Assembly (NCBI RefSeq): GCF_014651015.1
Contig: NZ_BMWB01000007.1
Span: 124,001-188,000, forward strand
Reading direction: 5' to 3'
Length of the DNA stretch: 64,000 nucleotides
Source: Streptomyces xantholiticus
Lineage (GTDB): Bacteria; Actinomycetota; Actinomycetes; Streptomycetales; Streptomycetaceae
Made by a program: the position numbers and the translations under genes. This document shows positions 18,421 through 30,280 of the stretch, one piece after another. Numbering within the stretch: position 1 is the first letter of the stretch; each line of letters starts with the position of its first letter. The notes beneath the pieces were generated by a model that saw nothing but the letters and a program-made list of their open reading frames with translations, ran no database searches and was not told where the DNA came from.

Positions 18421-19734
18421 ATGGGAACCACCGCTCGTGAGCTCGCCGCCGCCACGCCCGGTACACGGGACCGGTACATCGACCTGTTGCGGGTCGCCTC
18501 GCTCGGGACCGTCGTCGGGGGGCACTGGCTGATGGCCGCCGTCACCGGCGACGGCGTCGGGAATCTGCTGGCCGTCGTGCCGGAGCTGCAGCTGCTCACC
18601 TGGGGCCTGCAGGTCATGCCCGTGTTCTTCTTCGTCGGCGGGTTCTCGCACGCCCTCTCCTACCGGTCGCTGCGCCGCCGCTACCCGGACCGCTCCGTGT
18701 ACTCGGTGTTTCTGCGCGTCCGGCTGCAGCGGCTCCTGCGGCCCACCATGGCGTTCGTCCTCGTCTGGGGCGCCGCCGCGCTCGTCGTGCAGCTGCTCGG
18801 CGGGGGCGGCGGGATGACCGGGGTCGCGCTGCGGCTCGTGGCGCAGCCGCTGTGGTTCATCGGGATCTATCTCGCGATGGTCGCGTTCACGCCGCCGCTG
18901 CTGAGGCTGCACGAGCGCTACGGTTGGGGCGCCTTCGGCGGGCTCGTGGGGGCGGCCGTGGCCGTGGACGTCCTGCGGTTCGCCGCCCATGTCCCCTTCG
19001 TCGAGTTCCTGAACTTCGCCTTCGTCTGGCTCGCCGTCCACCAGCTCGGCTTCCTGCGTGCCGACGGCCGCATCCGGAGGCCTGCCGCCCTCGCGGCGGC
19101 CGGTCTCGCCGGGGCCGCCGCACTCGTCGCGCTCGGGCCGTATCCGCTGTCCATGGTCGGGATGCCCGGCGAGAAGATCTCGAACATGGCCCCGCCGACG
19201 CTCGCCCTGCTCCTCCACGCCCTGTGGCTGGTGGGCGCGGTGGAGCTGCTGCGGGGCCCGGGGACACGGTTCGTACGGCGGGCCCGCGTCTGGCGGGGAG
19301 TGGTGGCCGCGAACGGGATCGCCATGACCGCGTTCCTGTGGCACCTCACCGCCATGCTCGGCGTCTACGGTGCGATGATCGCGGCAGGGTTCGCACTGCC
19401 GGAGCCGGCCACAGCCGCCTGGTGGGCGCAGGTGCCGCTGCGTGTGGCCGTGGCGGCGGGACTGACGGCCCTGCTCGTCGCCGGGTTCCGCCGGTTCGAA
19501 CGGCCCGCGCACGGCAGTGCAGCGCCGGTGCGGGGCACCGCGCCGATCGCCGCCGCGGGGATCACGCTCTGCCTGTTCGGCGTCCTCGGCCTGTCCATGG
19601 TCGGCTTCGGCGGGCTGCTCGAAGGCCGGACGGCGATGCTGGTCGCCGTGCACGTCAGCGCGCCCGCCGCGGTGGTCATGGCGCTCGGCGGCTGGCTGCT
19701 GGTGGAACGCGCCGGACGGGGCAGCCGTGCCTGA
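18421..19734 (+). CDS. Membrane acyltransferase (family 3, OafA-like)
   Basis: Multi-pass membrane protein of 437 residues with ten or so hydrophobic helices. The N-terminal RDRYIDLLRVASLGTVVGGHW carries the Arg and His of acyltransferase family 3, and VMPVFFFVGGFSHALSY follows. Members transfer acyl groups to sugars, lipids or antibiotics at the membrane; the substrate here is unknown. The start ATG lacks an obvious ribosome site (CCGTACCCCC precedes it), which hints at a leaderless transcript or a different start. Confidence 0.8.
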   Translation: MGTTARELAAATPGTRDRYIDLLRVASLGTVVGGHWLMAAVTGDGVGNLLAVVPELQLLTWGLQVMPVFFFVGGFSHALSYRSLRRRYPDRSVYSVFLRVRLQRLLRPTMAFVLVWGAAALVVQLLGGGGGMTGVALRLVAQPLWFIGIYLAMVAFTPPLLRLHERYGWGAFGGLVGAAVAVDVLRFAAHVPFVEFLNFAFVWLAVHQLGFLRADGRIRRPAALAAAGLAGAAALVALGPYPLSMVGMPGEKISNMAPPTLALLLHALWLVGAVELLRGPGTRFVRRARVWRGVVAANGIAMTAFLWHLTAMLGVYGAMIAAGFALPEPATAAWWAQVPLRVAVAAGLTALLVAGFRRFERPAHGSAAPVRGTAPIAAAGITLCLFGVLGLSMVGFGGLLEGRTAMLVAVHVSAPAAVVMALGGWLLVERAGRGSRA

Positions 19735-19777
19735 CAAGTAGGCTGGGAGGTCGATCGTTCCCCCTGTCAGGAGAGAA

Positions 19778-21583
<1,806 letters not shown>

Positions 21584-21843
21584 CGAAGCGTCCCCGTACC
21601 GGCCCGTAGAGATGCCGTGCAAAGCGCGTAACAGCCCCATCACGGCCCGGTCCTCCCTTGGGAACAGGGGTGGACCGAGCCGACTCCCCCTTGGTCGCGG
21701 GTGATACAAAGAGGGCCCGCTCGACTGACACAAATCAAACGGAATCCTTGTCCGATTCACTCCTTTCCGGGGCAATGAGCCGACCGGAACAGCGGGGGAG
21801 TACGGCCGGGCAGCAGACCGTACGGAAAAAGGGGGAGGCGCTG

Positions 21844-23685
21844 ATGACTCAGCCGCCCAGCCAGCAACCGCCGCAGCCGGGCTTCGGAGCACCGCAGGAC
21901 CCTCAGCAGGGTGCTCATCAGCCGCCCGCGCAGCCGCCGCAGATGCCGCCCGCCCCGCAGGGCCCGCCGCAGACGCCGCCGGCTGCGCCCCCCGGTGCTC
22001 CGGCCCCCGGTTACGGCTACCCGCAACAGCCCCCGGCCCAGCCCGGTTACGGCTACCCGCTGGGGGCACCTCCCGGGCCGCAGGGCCCAGGGGGTCAGCC
22101 TCCTGGCCAGCCGGGACCGTACAACCAGCCGGGACCGTACAACCAGCCGGCCGGCCCCTACAACCAGCCCGGTCCCTACGGGGGTTACCCGACGCAGCCG
22201 CAGTACCCGGGCGCGCCGGCCCCCGGGGGCGGCAGCGGGGGCGGCTTCTTCAAGGGCAGGACGGGCATCATCGTGGCCGCGGCGGCCGCCGCGCTGCTCG
22301 TCGTCGGCGGCGGTACCTGGTTCGCCCTGAGCGGCGACGACAAGGAAGACAAGCCGAACGTCAGCAAGTCGAGCGACGATCCCAAGCCGACCGGCTCCGA
22401 ATCCGTCGACCAGGGCGACGGCAGCGGCACCGGCCGTGAGGGCGACGAAGACCTCAACGCCGGCCGCCAGGACGGCGAGGCCAAGGTCCTCTTCCTGACC
22501 AAGAACGACATCGACCTGCCCCGCAACGGCGCCGACGTCTTCGGCCCGTGGGTCAACGGCGACACGGTCGTCAAGGCCATGTACCGGGAGGTCGCCGGCT
22601 ACTCGGTGACCGACGGGCAGAAGAAGTGGAGTGTTGCGCTGCCCGCCGACGTGTGCTCGGCGTCGGTGCAGTCCTCCAGCGACGGCAAGATCGTCGTAGG
22701 TGTGAAGGACGGCCTCACCGACAAGGCCAAGTGCAACGACCTCCAGATGATCGACATGAACACCGGCAAGGCCGGCTGGAAGAAGTCGATTCCCAAGCCC
22801 TCCGGCATTTTCGCCTCGCTCGCCGACTACACGTTGTCCATCTCCGGCAAGACCCTTGCGGTCGGTGGCGGCAGCAACTCGTACGGCTTCGACGTGGCCA
22901 CCGGCAAGCAGCTGTTCGGCACGCCCAAGAGCGGCTGCGAGCCGTTCGCCTACGCCGGGGGGCCCAAGCTGATCGCCGGTGCCGCCTGCGACTCCGACCC
23001 GGAGAAGCCCAAGCACCAGATCCAGCAGATCGACCCGTCCACCGGCAAGCCCCAGTGGACGTACAACACCCCGGAGGGCTGGGAGATCGACAAGGTCTAC
23101 TCCGTCAGCCCACTGGTCGTCTCCATCACCCAGCGCGAGCCCGAGAAGAAGTGGTCGATCATCGCGCTGACCGACAACGGCAAGCTGCGCTCGCAGATCG
23201 CGGGCGGCAAGAACGACAAGTTCCAGCCGCGCTGCGGCGGCGCGTTCGTGATCTTCGGGCAGAACCTCGAGGGCTGCACCGGTGTCGCCGCCGACGCGAA
23301 GCACTTCTACATGGCCACGGAGACCGAGTACGGCAAGGCCAACGAGCTCGTCGCCTTCGACCTCGACACCGGCAAGGAGGCCTGGCGCTCGCCCGCGGGT
23401 GGTGAGCGCAAGATGACGCCGCTGCGCATGGAGGGCGGCAACGTCCTCGTCTACATGCAGCCCTCGTACAACACGGGCGGCGGTGTGGCCACCGTCGCAC
23501 CGACCGGTGGCGCGCCGAAGACACTGCTCCAGCACCCCGCCTCGACCGCCGAGATCGAGAGCTCCTTCTACTCCCCGAAGATGGCGTACGCCGACGGGCG
23601 GTTCTTCCTCGCCAGCGGCCGGGTGAGCGCGCCCAACGACAAGGCGGAGGAGGAGACGAAGACCATGATGGGCTTCGGCCAGTGA
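21844..23685 (+). CDS. Pro/Gln-rich membrane protein with PQQ-type beta-propeller
   Basis: Single-pass membrane protein of 613 residues. The N-terminal 130 residues are a Pro/Gln/Gly-rich cytosolic tail with repeated GPYNQP units. A membrane helix follows (GIIVAAAAAALLVVGGGTWF), then an extracellular acidic linker and a C-terminal PQQ/WD-like propeller with repeated TGK- and W-containing blades. The start ATG 21844 follows GGGGGAGG. The adjacent gene is a clear paralogue. Function unknown; such proteins may sense or bind wall or extracellular ligands. Confidence 0.8.
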   Translation: MTQPPSQQPPQPGFGAPQDPQQGAHQPPAQPPQMPPAPQGPPQTPPAAPPGAPAPGYGYPQQPPAQPGYGYPLGAPPGPQGPGGQPPGQPGPYNQPGPYNQPAGPYNQPGPYGGYPTQPQYPGAPAPGGGSGGGFFKGRTGIIVAAAAAALLVVGGGTWFALSGDDKEDKPNVSKSSDDPKPTGSESVDQGDGSGTGREGDEDLNAGRQDGEAKVLFLTKNDIDLPRNGADVFGPWVNGDTVVKAMYREVAGYSVTDGQKKWSVALPADVCSASVQSSSDGKIVVGVKDGLTDKAKCNDLQMIDMNTGKAGWKKSIPKPSGIFASLADYTLSISGKTLAVGGGSNSYGFDVATGKQLFGTPKSGCEPFAYAGGPKLIAGAACDSDPEKPKHQIQQIDPSTGKPQWTYNTPEGWEIDKVYSVSPLVVSITQREPEKKWSIIALTDNGKLRSQIAGGKNDKFQPRCGGAFVIFGQNLEGCTGVAADAKHFYMATETEYGKANELVAFDLDTGKEAWRSPAGGERKMTPLRMEGGNVLVYMQPSYNTGGGVATVAPTGGAPKTLLQHPASTAEIESSFYSPKMAYADGRFFLASGRVSAPNDKAEEETKTMMGFGQ

Positions 23686-23740
23686 CCGCCGCCTTCGCCG
23701 TCGCACCACCCACCTTCCCTTCCCCAGAGGTAAGCACGCC

Positions 23741-25585
23741 ATGACGCAGCCGCCGCCACCGCCCAGTCAGCCGCCCGGCCCGCCGCCGGGACAGCCCCCG
23801 AACCAGCCGCCCGGCCAGCCCGCGGGCGGCGGCTTCGGACTCTCGAAGGACCCCCAGCAGCCGGCCGGCGGGTACGGCACCCCGCCGCCCCCGCAGAACC
23901 AGCCCTACGGCTACCCGCAGACGCCTCCGCAGTCCCCGCCGCCGGCGGAGCCCGGCTACGGATATCCGCAGACGGCGCCGCAGAGCATGCCCGCGGGCCA
24001 GCCGGCCTACAGCTACCCGCAGCAGGGCGCGCCCGGCCAGCCGGCCTACAGCGCCCCGACGCAGCCCATGGCGGCGCAGCCCGCCGGGGCGTCGGCGGGT
24101 GGCGGCGGGCTGCTGAACAAGACGCAGCTGCAGATCGTCATAGCCGCGTGCCTCGCCATCGTCCTCATCATCGGCGGCGGTTTCTGGTACTCCTCCACCA
24201 AGGACGACGGCGGCAAGCAGGACCGGGCGGGCAACAGCTCGGGCGGCACGGACGGCGGCAAGGACGGCAAGGGCGAGGAGTCCCAGGCCGCCCCCGACGG
24301 TCCGGGCACCGAGAAGGCCCCCGCCGACACCGCCTCCAAGGTCGCCTTCCAGCTGCCGCTGCCGCCGCGCATCGACGTGACCGGCGTGCCCGGCTCCTGG
24401 GTCACGGACAAGGCGTACGTCAAGACCGGTGTGAACACGATCGAGGCGTACGACGCGACCAAGGGATCGAAGCTGTGGACCCTGCCGCTGCCCGGTCAGG
24501 TGTGCGCCGCCTCGCGTCACCTGACGGACGACAACAAGACCGCGGTCGTCTTCGAGGCCAAGAAGCGGGCCAAGGGCGACAAGGGCTACCCGCCGTGCTC
24601 CGAGGTCGGGGTCGTCGACCTCACCGCCGGCAAGCTGCTCTGGAGCAAGTCCGTCACCGGCGGCTCGAGCGGTGACGAGAAGGCCCGTTTCGACCAGGTC
24701 ACCATCAGCGGCAACACCGTGGCCGCGGGCGACCTCAGCGGCAGCGCCGCCTTCGACCTGACCACCGGCGCCGTCCGCTGGAAGCCCACGGTCGACGCCG
24801 AGCAGTGCAGGGACATCGGCTACGGCGGTGGCAAGGCACTCATCGCGGTGCGCCGGTGCGGCTCCTACGACGCACCGTCGGTGACCATCCAGGCGCTCAA
24901 CCCCGAGAACGGCACACCGCTCTCCTCATTCAAGATGCCCGACGGTCTGGAGGACGCGCGGGTCGTCTCCTCCGACCCGCTGGTCGTCGCGGCCGACGTC
25001 GGCGACACCGGCTCCTTCGGTATCTCCGACTTCTTCTCGATCGACATCAAGACCGGGAAGCTGCGGGCGAGGATCGCCGCGCCGGGCGACAAGTACCTGG
25101 CCCGGTGCTCCGCCAGTGACGGTGTCGAGGGCTGCCAGTTCGTGGTCGTCGGCAACGACAGGATCTACCTGCCGACGGAGGAGCACGAGGGCACCGGCGA
25201 GTCGTACTCGCGCACCAACGAGATCGTCGCCTTCGACCTCGCCACCGGAAAGGCCGTCAGCGGCCGTGCGGACGCCGGGAACGGGTATCACTCGCTGCCG
25301 CTGCGCATGGACGGCGGCAACATCATCGCCTACAAGTGGCCCCCGTACGACAAGGGCGGCCAGGTCGTCAGCATCAACGGCGCCACGCTCAAGGAGACCG
25401 TGCTGCTGGTGAATCCCGCTGACAAGACGGTGCGGGACGCGGAGACGAGCTTCGTCGAGACCGGCTCCGAGTACCGCTTCGAGAACGGGCGTCTGTTCAT
25501 CGCTGACGACACCCTGAGCGAGCCCGGGACCGACAGCTCGAGCTCGACGAAGTACCTGGCCATCTCCTTCGGCCCCAAGGGCTGA
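23741..25585 (+). CDS. Pro/Gln-rich membrane protein with PQQ-type beta-propeller (paralogue)
   Basis: Second copy of the preceding gene type: 614 residues with a Pro/Gln/Tyr-rich cytosolic tail (repeated YGYPQ and QPAYS units), one membrane helix (IVIAACLAIVLIIGGGFWY), a Gly/Ser/acidic linker and a propeller domain. It begins 55 bp after the first stop with GAGG upstream, so the two form an operon. Sequence divergence between the copies is high enough to suggest different ligands. Confidence 0.8.
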   Translation: MTQPPPPPSQPPGPPPGQPPNQPPGQPAGGGFGLSKDPQQPAGGYGTPPPPQNQPYGYPQTPPQSPPPAEPGYGYPQTAPQSMPAGQPAYSYPQQGAPGQPAYSAPTQPMAAQPAGASAGGGGLLNKTQLQIVIAACLAIVLIIGGGFWYSSTKDDGGKQDRAGNSSGGTDGGKDGKGEESQAAPDGPGTEKAPADTASKVAFQLPLPPRIDVTGVPGSWVTDKAYVKTGVNTIEAYDATKGSKLWTLPLPGQVCAASRHLTDDNKTAVVFEAKKRAKGDKGYPPCSEVGVVDLTAGKLLWSKSVTGGSSGDEKARFDQVTISGNTVAAGDLSGSAAFDLTTGAVRWKPTVDAEQCRDIGYGGGKALIAVRRCGSYDAPSVTIQALNPENGTPLSSFKMPDGLEDARVVSSDPLVVAADVGDTGSFGISDFFSIDIKTGKLRARIAAPGDKYLARCSASDGVEGCQFVVVGNDRIYLPTEEHEGTGESYSRTNEIVAFDLATGKAVSGRADAGNGYHSLPLRMDGGNIIAYKWPPYDKGGQVVSINGATLKETVLLVNPADKTVRDAETSFVETGSEYRFENGRLFIADDTLSEPGTDSSSSTKYLAISFGPKG

Positions 25586-25605
25586 CCTCACAGACCGGCA
25601 CACCG

Positions 25606-25644
25606 CGGCCCGGCCCCTCGCTCCGGCGGGGGACCGGGCCGTTT
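25606..25644 (+). terminator. Hairpin terminator after propeller operon
   Basis: CGGCCCGG (25606-25613) pairs with CCGGGCCG (25634-25641), followed by TTTG, 20 bp after the stop. Confidence 0.7.
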
Positions 25645-25819
25645 GCCGTACGCCACCGGGTTGTACAGCAAGTAGGCCTGTTTGGTGCGTAATTCGGCAT
25701 TCTGGGGGGCTTCTGTGCAGTCGGGGGCGCGCTTCGCGGAGCAAGCGTGTAGCTTGCCGGGACTGACGGGGTAGTGGGGAGGGCCGGGGGGCCGACTCCA
25801 GCGGGACGGGGGTTGCTCT

Positions 25820-26506
25820 ATGGGTGTTCGGCTCATGGTGGTCGACGACCACAGACTGCTCGCAGAGGCGCTCGCCTCTGCGCTGAAACTGCGTGGGCAC
25901 CGGGTGCTCGCGGCGGCGGCCCCCGCGTCCGGGGCGGCCGAGCTGGTGATAGCGAGGTCTCCCGACGTGTGCCTGCTGGGCACGGCGACGCCCGCGGAGC
26001 CCGGTGTCTTCGACCCGGTCGTGCGGATCAAACGGGAGCGGCCGCAGGTGGCGGTGGTGGTGCTCGGGCCGGTGCCCAGCCCCCGTGGGATAGCCGCGGC
26101 GTTCGCCGCCGGCGCGTCCGGTTACGTGCGCCACGACGAGCGCATCGAAGGGGTCGAGCGGGCACTGGTGAAGGCCCGGGCGGGGGAGGCGGTGGTGGCG
26201 CCGCAACTGCTGCAGGGCGCGTTCGCGGAGCTGCTCAATCCGGCCGCGCAGCCCGACGATGAGGGCGAGCGGCTGCTGCAGCTGCTGACGCCGCGCGAGG
26301 TCGAGGTGCTGGTGCGGGTCGCCGAGGGCGAGGACACCCGGCTGATCGCCGTCGGTATGGGGATCGCACCGAGTACGGCCCGTACGCATGTGCAGCGCGT
26401 GCTGATGAAGCTGGGCGTCGGATCGCGGCTGGAGGCGGCGGCACTGGCCGCCCGGACCGGCCTGCTGGACCGGGCGGCGTACGGAACCCGGCCGCGCCCT
26501 TCGTGA
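25820..26506 (+). CDS. Orphan LuxR-type response regulator with degenerate receiver
   Basis: Transcription factor of 228 residues: receiver-like N-terminal domain and NarL/LuxR helix-turn-helix (LTPREVEVLVRVAEGEDTRL then STARTHVQRVLMKLGV). The receiver keeps the acidic pair in VVDDH (D9-D10), but the phospho-acceptor Asp is Gly 54 in DVCLLGTATP and the conserved Lys is Arg 104 in GYVRHDE. It therefore probably works without phosphorylation. No histidine kinase is adjacent. It resembles the regulator at 30281-31060 and sits just upstream of galTEK. Confidence 0.85.
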   Translation: MGVRLMVVDDHRLLAEALASALKLRGHRVLAAAAPASGAAELVIARSPDVCLLGTATPAEPGVFDPVVRIKRERPQVAVVVLGPVPSPRGIAAAFAAGASGYVRHDERIEGVERALVKARAGEAVVAPQLLQGAFAELLNPAAQPDDEGERLLQLLTPREVEVLVRVAEGEDTRLIAVGMGIAPSTARTHVQRVLMKLGVGSRLEAAALAARTGLLDRAAYGTRPRPS

Positions 26507-26828
26507 GGACGGGTCCGCAGGTGGCCCGTGCCCGAGAAGCCGCAGGGGACACGGTGCCTGTGGAGCACAGCTCACCGGTCGCCGTGATCGGCGGGAAGAA
26601 GCGCAGGTAGTACCGGTCGTCGCGGCCTTTCTTCATGTACCGGGCCCGTCTGTCGTACGTGAACACATGCCGCATGTGGACGGGCGTCGACCGCGGGACG
26701 TCGGCCGCCTGCCGGCCATCAACGCCGGAGCAGGGCCGATCACGGCGATGCCCGGGCACACCGTGGCCGGCAGCCCTGCATCCGCATGCCCGCTTCCGGC
26801 TGCCCGCGGATGGACTCGTTGACGGAAG
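26507..26828. other. Intergenic, regulator to galT
   Basis: No convincing coding sequence. A short minus-strand frame around 26600-26680 lacks a codon-usage pattern or recognisable motif. The gal promoter region begins at its right end. Confidence 0.5.
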
Positions 26829-26865
26829 CTGTTGACTTGTGGTTTGCTGTGTTCGATTCTGTTGA
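26829..26865 (+). promoter_or_regulatory. Putative galTEK promoter with direct repeats
   Basis: TTGACT (26832-26837) and GATTCT (26855-26860) are spaced 17 bp, resembling a -35/-10 pair. Two exact CTGTTGA heptamers start at 26829 and 26859, 30 bp apart, and flank the promoter; they may bind a GalR/DeoR-type repressor. This is a rare AT-rich stretch. Confidence 0.5.
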
Positions 26866-26889
26866 ATGGGAGTCGTGAGGGAGCTCCGA

Positions 26890-27933
26890 GTGAAGAAGAC
26901 GTCGACCCGTCTCGCCGACGGTCGTGAGCTGCTCTACTACGACTCGCGCGACGACGCCGTCCGCGATGCCGTCGACCACCGGCCCCTCGACGCGGTCGCC
27001 ACCACCGCGGAGATCAGGCGCGACGTGCTGCTCGGCGACTCGGTCGCGATCGCCTCGCACCGCCAGGGCCGCACCTACCACCCGCCGGCCGACGAGTGCC
27101 CCCTGTGCCCGTCCCGTGAGGGGGCTCCCAGTGAGATCCCGGCCGCCGACTACGAGGTCGTCGTCTTCGAGAACCGCTTCCCGTCCCTGGCCGGCGACGC
27201 CGGCCGCTGCGAGGTCGTCTGCTTCACCTCCGACCACGACGCGTCCTTCGCCGATCTCACCGAGGCGCAGGCCGGCCTGGTCCTCGAGGCGTGGACGGAC
27301 CGCACCGCGGAACTGGCCGGACTTCCACAGGTCAAGCAGGTCTTCTGCTTCGAGAACCGCGGCGCGGAGATCGGCGTCACGCTCGGGCACCCGCACGGGC
27401 AGATCTACGGCTACCCGTTCATCACCCCGCGCACCGAACTGATGCTCCGCTCCCTCGCCTCCCACCGAGCCGGGACCGGCCGCAACCTCTTCGACGACGT
27501 GGTCGCGCGCGAGCGCGAGGAGGGCGTACGGGTGGTGCTGGAGGGCGAGCACTGGATCGCCTTCGTGCCGTACGCGGCGCGCTGGCCGTTCGAAGTGCAC
27601 CTGCACCCCAAGAGGCGAGTGCCGGACCTGCGGAAGCTAGGCAACGCGGCGCGCACGGAGTTCCCACAGATCTATCTGGAACTCTTGAGGCGCTTCGACC
27701 GGATCTTCGGCGCCGGCGGACCGCCCACCCCTTACGTCGCCGCCTGGCACCAGGCCCCGTTCGAGGGCGGGGGAAGGGACGCCTTCGGCCTCCATCTCGA
27801 GCTTTTCACCATCCGCCGCACTTCCGGCAAGCTGAAGTTCCTCGCGGGTTCCGAATCCGGTATGAGCGTGTTCATCAACGATGTGCCGCCGGAGGCCGCG
27901 GCGCGGCGACTGCGAGAGGTAGCGAGCAAGTGA
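26890..27933 (+). CDS. galT: Galactose-1-phosphate uridylyltransferase
   Basis: Leloir-pathway enzyme exchanging UMP between UDP-glucose and galactose-1-phosphate. The nucleotidylated histidine lies in the HPH motif of [12 protein letters not shown]; zinc-site cysteines are in DECPLCPSR; the second histidine cluster is [12 protein letters not shown] 26890 was chosen because GAGGGAG lies 6 nt upstream; this gives 347 residues, normal for the family. It is first in a galT-galE-galK operon with GTGA and ATGA overlaps. Confidence 0.94.
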   Translation: MKKTSTRLADGRELLYYDSRDDAVRDAVDHRPLDAVATTAEIRRDVLLGDSVAIASHRQGRTYHPPADECPLCPSREGAPSEIPAADYEVVVFENRFPSLAGDAGRCEVVCFTSDHDASFADLTEAQAGLVLEAWTDRTAELAGLPQVKQVFCFENRGAEIGVTLGHPHGQIYGYPFITPRTELMLRSLASHRAGTGRNLFDDVVAREREEGVRVVLEGEHWIAFVPYAARWPFEVHLHPKRRVPDLRKLGNAARTEFPQIYLELLRRFDRIFGAGGPPTPYVAAWHQAPFEGGGRDAFGLHLELFTIRRTSGKLKFLAGSESGMSVFINDVPPEAAARRLREVASK

Positions 27934-28898
27934 GCAAGAAATACCTGGTCACCGGCGGTGCGGGATATGTCGGCAGTGTGGTGGCGCAGCATCTGCTGGA
28001 AGCCGGTCACCGGGTGACCGTGCTGGACGACCTCTCCACCGGATTCCGCGAAGGCGTGCCCGCGGGCGCCGAGTTCGTCGAGGGACGGATCCAGGACGCC
28101 GCCCGGTGGCTGGACGCCTCGTACGACGGGGTGCTGCACTTCGCCGCCTTCTCGCAGGTCGGCGAGTCGGTCGCCGAGCCGGAGAAGTACTGGGCGAACA
28201 ACGTCGGCGGCACCATGGAGCTGCTGGCCGCCATGCGCTCCGCCGGTGTGCGCACGCTGGTCTTCTCCTCCACCGCGGCCACCTACGGCGAGCCCGTCTC
28301 CACCCCCGTCACCGAGTCCGATCCGACCTCCCCGACCAGCCCCTACGGCGCCTCCAAGCTCGCCGTCGACCACATGATCACCGGTGAGGCGGCGGCCCAC
28401 GGCCTCGCGGCGGTCTCCCTGCGGTACTTCAACGTCGCGGGCGCCTACGGCAGTTGCGGCGAGCGCCACGACCCCGAGTCCCACCTCATCCCGCTGGTGC
28501 TCCAGGTCGCCCTCGGCCGGCGCGAGTCGATCTCCGTCTACGGCGACGACTACCCGACCCCGGACGGCACCTGCGTCCGCGACTACATCCATGTCGCCGA
28601 TCTCGCGGAGGCCCACCTCCTTGCGCTCGACGCGGCCACCGCGGGCGAGCACCTGATCTGCAACCTCGGCAACGGCAACGGCTTCTCGGTGCGCGAGGTC
28701 ATCGAGACCGTCCGCCTGGTCACCGGCCACCCGGTGCCCGAGGTGGTCGCGGAACGCCGGGGCGGCGACCCCGCCGTACTGGTCGCCTCCGCCGCAACGG
28801 CCCAGGAACGCCTGGGCTGGAAGCCGTGCCGTGCCGACCTGGCCGACATCGTCACCGACGCCTGGGCCTTCGCCCGCAGGAGGGCCAAGGCATCATGA
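27930..28898 (+). CDS. galE: UDP-glucose 4-epimerase
   Basis: Short-chain dehydrogenase-type epimerase interconverting UDP-glucose and UDP-galactose with bound NAD. The NAD-binding TGGAGYVGS is near residue 10, catalytic Ser/Tyr/Lys are in SSTAATYGE and YGASK, and the sugar-binding [14 protein letters not shown] is intact. The 322-residue length is typical. The GTG start overlaps the galT stop; the stop overlaps the galK ATG. Confidence 0.94.
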   Translation: MSKKYLVTGGAGYVGSVVAQHLLEAGHRVTVLDDLSTGFREGVPAGAEFVEGRIQDAARWLDASYDGVLHFAAFSQVGESVAEPEKYWANNVGGTMELLAAMRSAGVRTLVFSSTAATYGEPVSTPVTESDPTSPTSPYGASKLAVDHMITGEAAAHGLAAVSLRYFNVAGAYGSCGERHDPESHLIPLVLQVALGRRESISVYGDDYPTPDGTCVRDYIHVADLAEAHLLALDAATAGEHLICNLGNGNGFSVREVIETVRLVTGHPVPEVVAERRGGDPAVLVASAATAQERLGWKPCRADLADIVTDAWAFARRRAKAS

Positions 28899-30007
28899 GC
28901 CTCAGGGGCGAGGGCGTGTGGGCGGCGCCCGGCAGGGTGAATCTGATCGGTGAACACACCGACTACAACGAGGGCTTCGTGATGCCCTTCGCGCTGCCCC
29001 ACACCACGGTGGCGACCGTCGCCCGCCGCGACGACGGCGTATTGCGGCTGACCTCCGCCGACATGCCCGGCGGGGCGGTCGAACTGCACGTCGACGAGCT
29101 CGCCCCCGGCGGCCCCGCAGGCTGGACCGACTACCCGGCGGGCGTCGTGTGGGCACTGCGCGAGGCCCGCCACGCGGTCAGCGGCGCGGACATCCACTAC
29201 GAGTCGACCGTGCCCACCGGCGCCGGCCTCTCCTCGTCCGCGGCGCTCGAGGTCGTCACCGCCCTCGCCCTGAACGACCTGTACGAACTGGGCCTGGAGC
29301 GGTGGCGGCTGGCCCGCCTGTGCCAGCGCGCGGAGAACGTCTACGTAGGCGCCCCGACCGGGATCATGGACCAGACTGCCGCCGCCTGCTGCACCGAGGG
29401 CCACGCCCTCTACCTGGACACGCGTGACCTCTCGCAGCGGCAGATCCCCTTCGACCTCGCCGCCCACGGTCTGGAACTCCTCGTCGTCGACACCCGCGTC
29501 GAGCACGCCCACAGCGACGGCGAGTACGGCAAGCGGCGCGCCGGCTGCGAGGCGGGCGCGGCGGCGCTCGGTGTGGAGGCTTTGCGGGACGTGCCGTACG
29601 ACGGGCTGGACCAGGCCCTCGCCCGCCTCGAGGACCCTGAGGTGCGTCCGCTGGTGCGGCACATCGTGACCGAGAACCACCGAGTGGAGCGGGTGATCGC
29701 GCATCTGGAGGCGGGTGAGGTGCGGGCCGTCGGCCCCGTACTCACCGAGGGGCACGCCTCCCTGCGGGACGACTTCCGGATCTCCTGCCCGGAGCTGGAC
29801 CTGGTCGTGGAGTCGGCCCTGGCGGCCGGCGCGCTGGGCGCGCGGATGACCGGCGGCGGCTTCGGCGGCTCGGCGATCGTGCTGACGGAGACGTCCCGGG
29901 CGCCGACCGTGGCCACGTCGGTCCTGGCGGCCTTCGAGACGACCTTCCTCCAGGGACCGCGTGTCTTCACCGCGATCCCGTCGGCGGGGGCCCGCCGCCT
30001 GTCGTGA
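28895..30007 (+). CDS. galK: Galactokinase
   Basis: GHMP kinase that phosphorylates galactose at C1 as the first step of the Leloir pathway. The galactokinase signature [19 protein letters not shown], the ATP loop [14 protein letters not shown] and the third motif [13 protein letters not shown] are all present. The 370-residue length is normal. The ATG overlaps the galE stop by four bases. Last gene of the gal operon. Confidence 0.95.
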   Translation: MSLRGEGVWAAPGRVNLIGEHTDYNEGFVMPFALPHTTVATVARRDDGVLRLTSADMPGGAVELHVDELAPGGPAGWTDYPAGVVWALREARHAVSGADIHYESTVPTGAGLSSSAALEVVTALALNDLYELGLERWRLARLCQRAENVYVGAPTGIMDQTAAACCTEGHALYLDTRDLSQRQIPFDLAAHGLELLVVDTRVEHAHSDGEYGKRRAGCEAGAAALGVEALRDVPYDGLDQALARLEDPEVRPLVRHIVTENHRVERVIAHLEAGEVRAVGPVLTEGHASLRDDFRISCPELDLVVESALAAGALGARMTGGGFGGSAIVLTETSRAPTVATSVLAAFETTFLQGPRVFTAIPSAGARRLS

Positions 30008-30280
30008 GACGACGACTTCCGTCCAGGCAGGAACAGGGGCCACACCAGGAACAACGGTGGCGATCAGTTCTGCAAATCACCTTCCGCCGCCGCCCCGCGT
30101 CCGTACTCTGAACCACAGCACCGGTGGGGGCCGGTGCCGATCAGGGGGCGAAACAGCCGGGTACGGTGCCCGGGGCGGGGTATCGGTCACAGCACGGCGG
30201 CGGCCGGGCGATGCACGGGACCCCCCGTCCCCCGGGCGGCGTACCCGTGCCGACCCGTCTTGTGGCAGTGGGGGTGTCCT

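Noticed and set aside
26235..26759. Minus-strand frame containing KKGRDDRYYLRFFPP
   Set aside because: The second half is antisense to the response regulator, there is no ribosome site, and the motif is not known to me.
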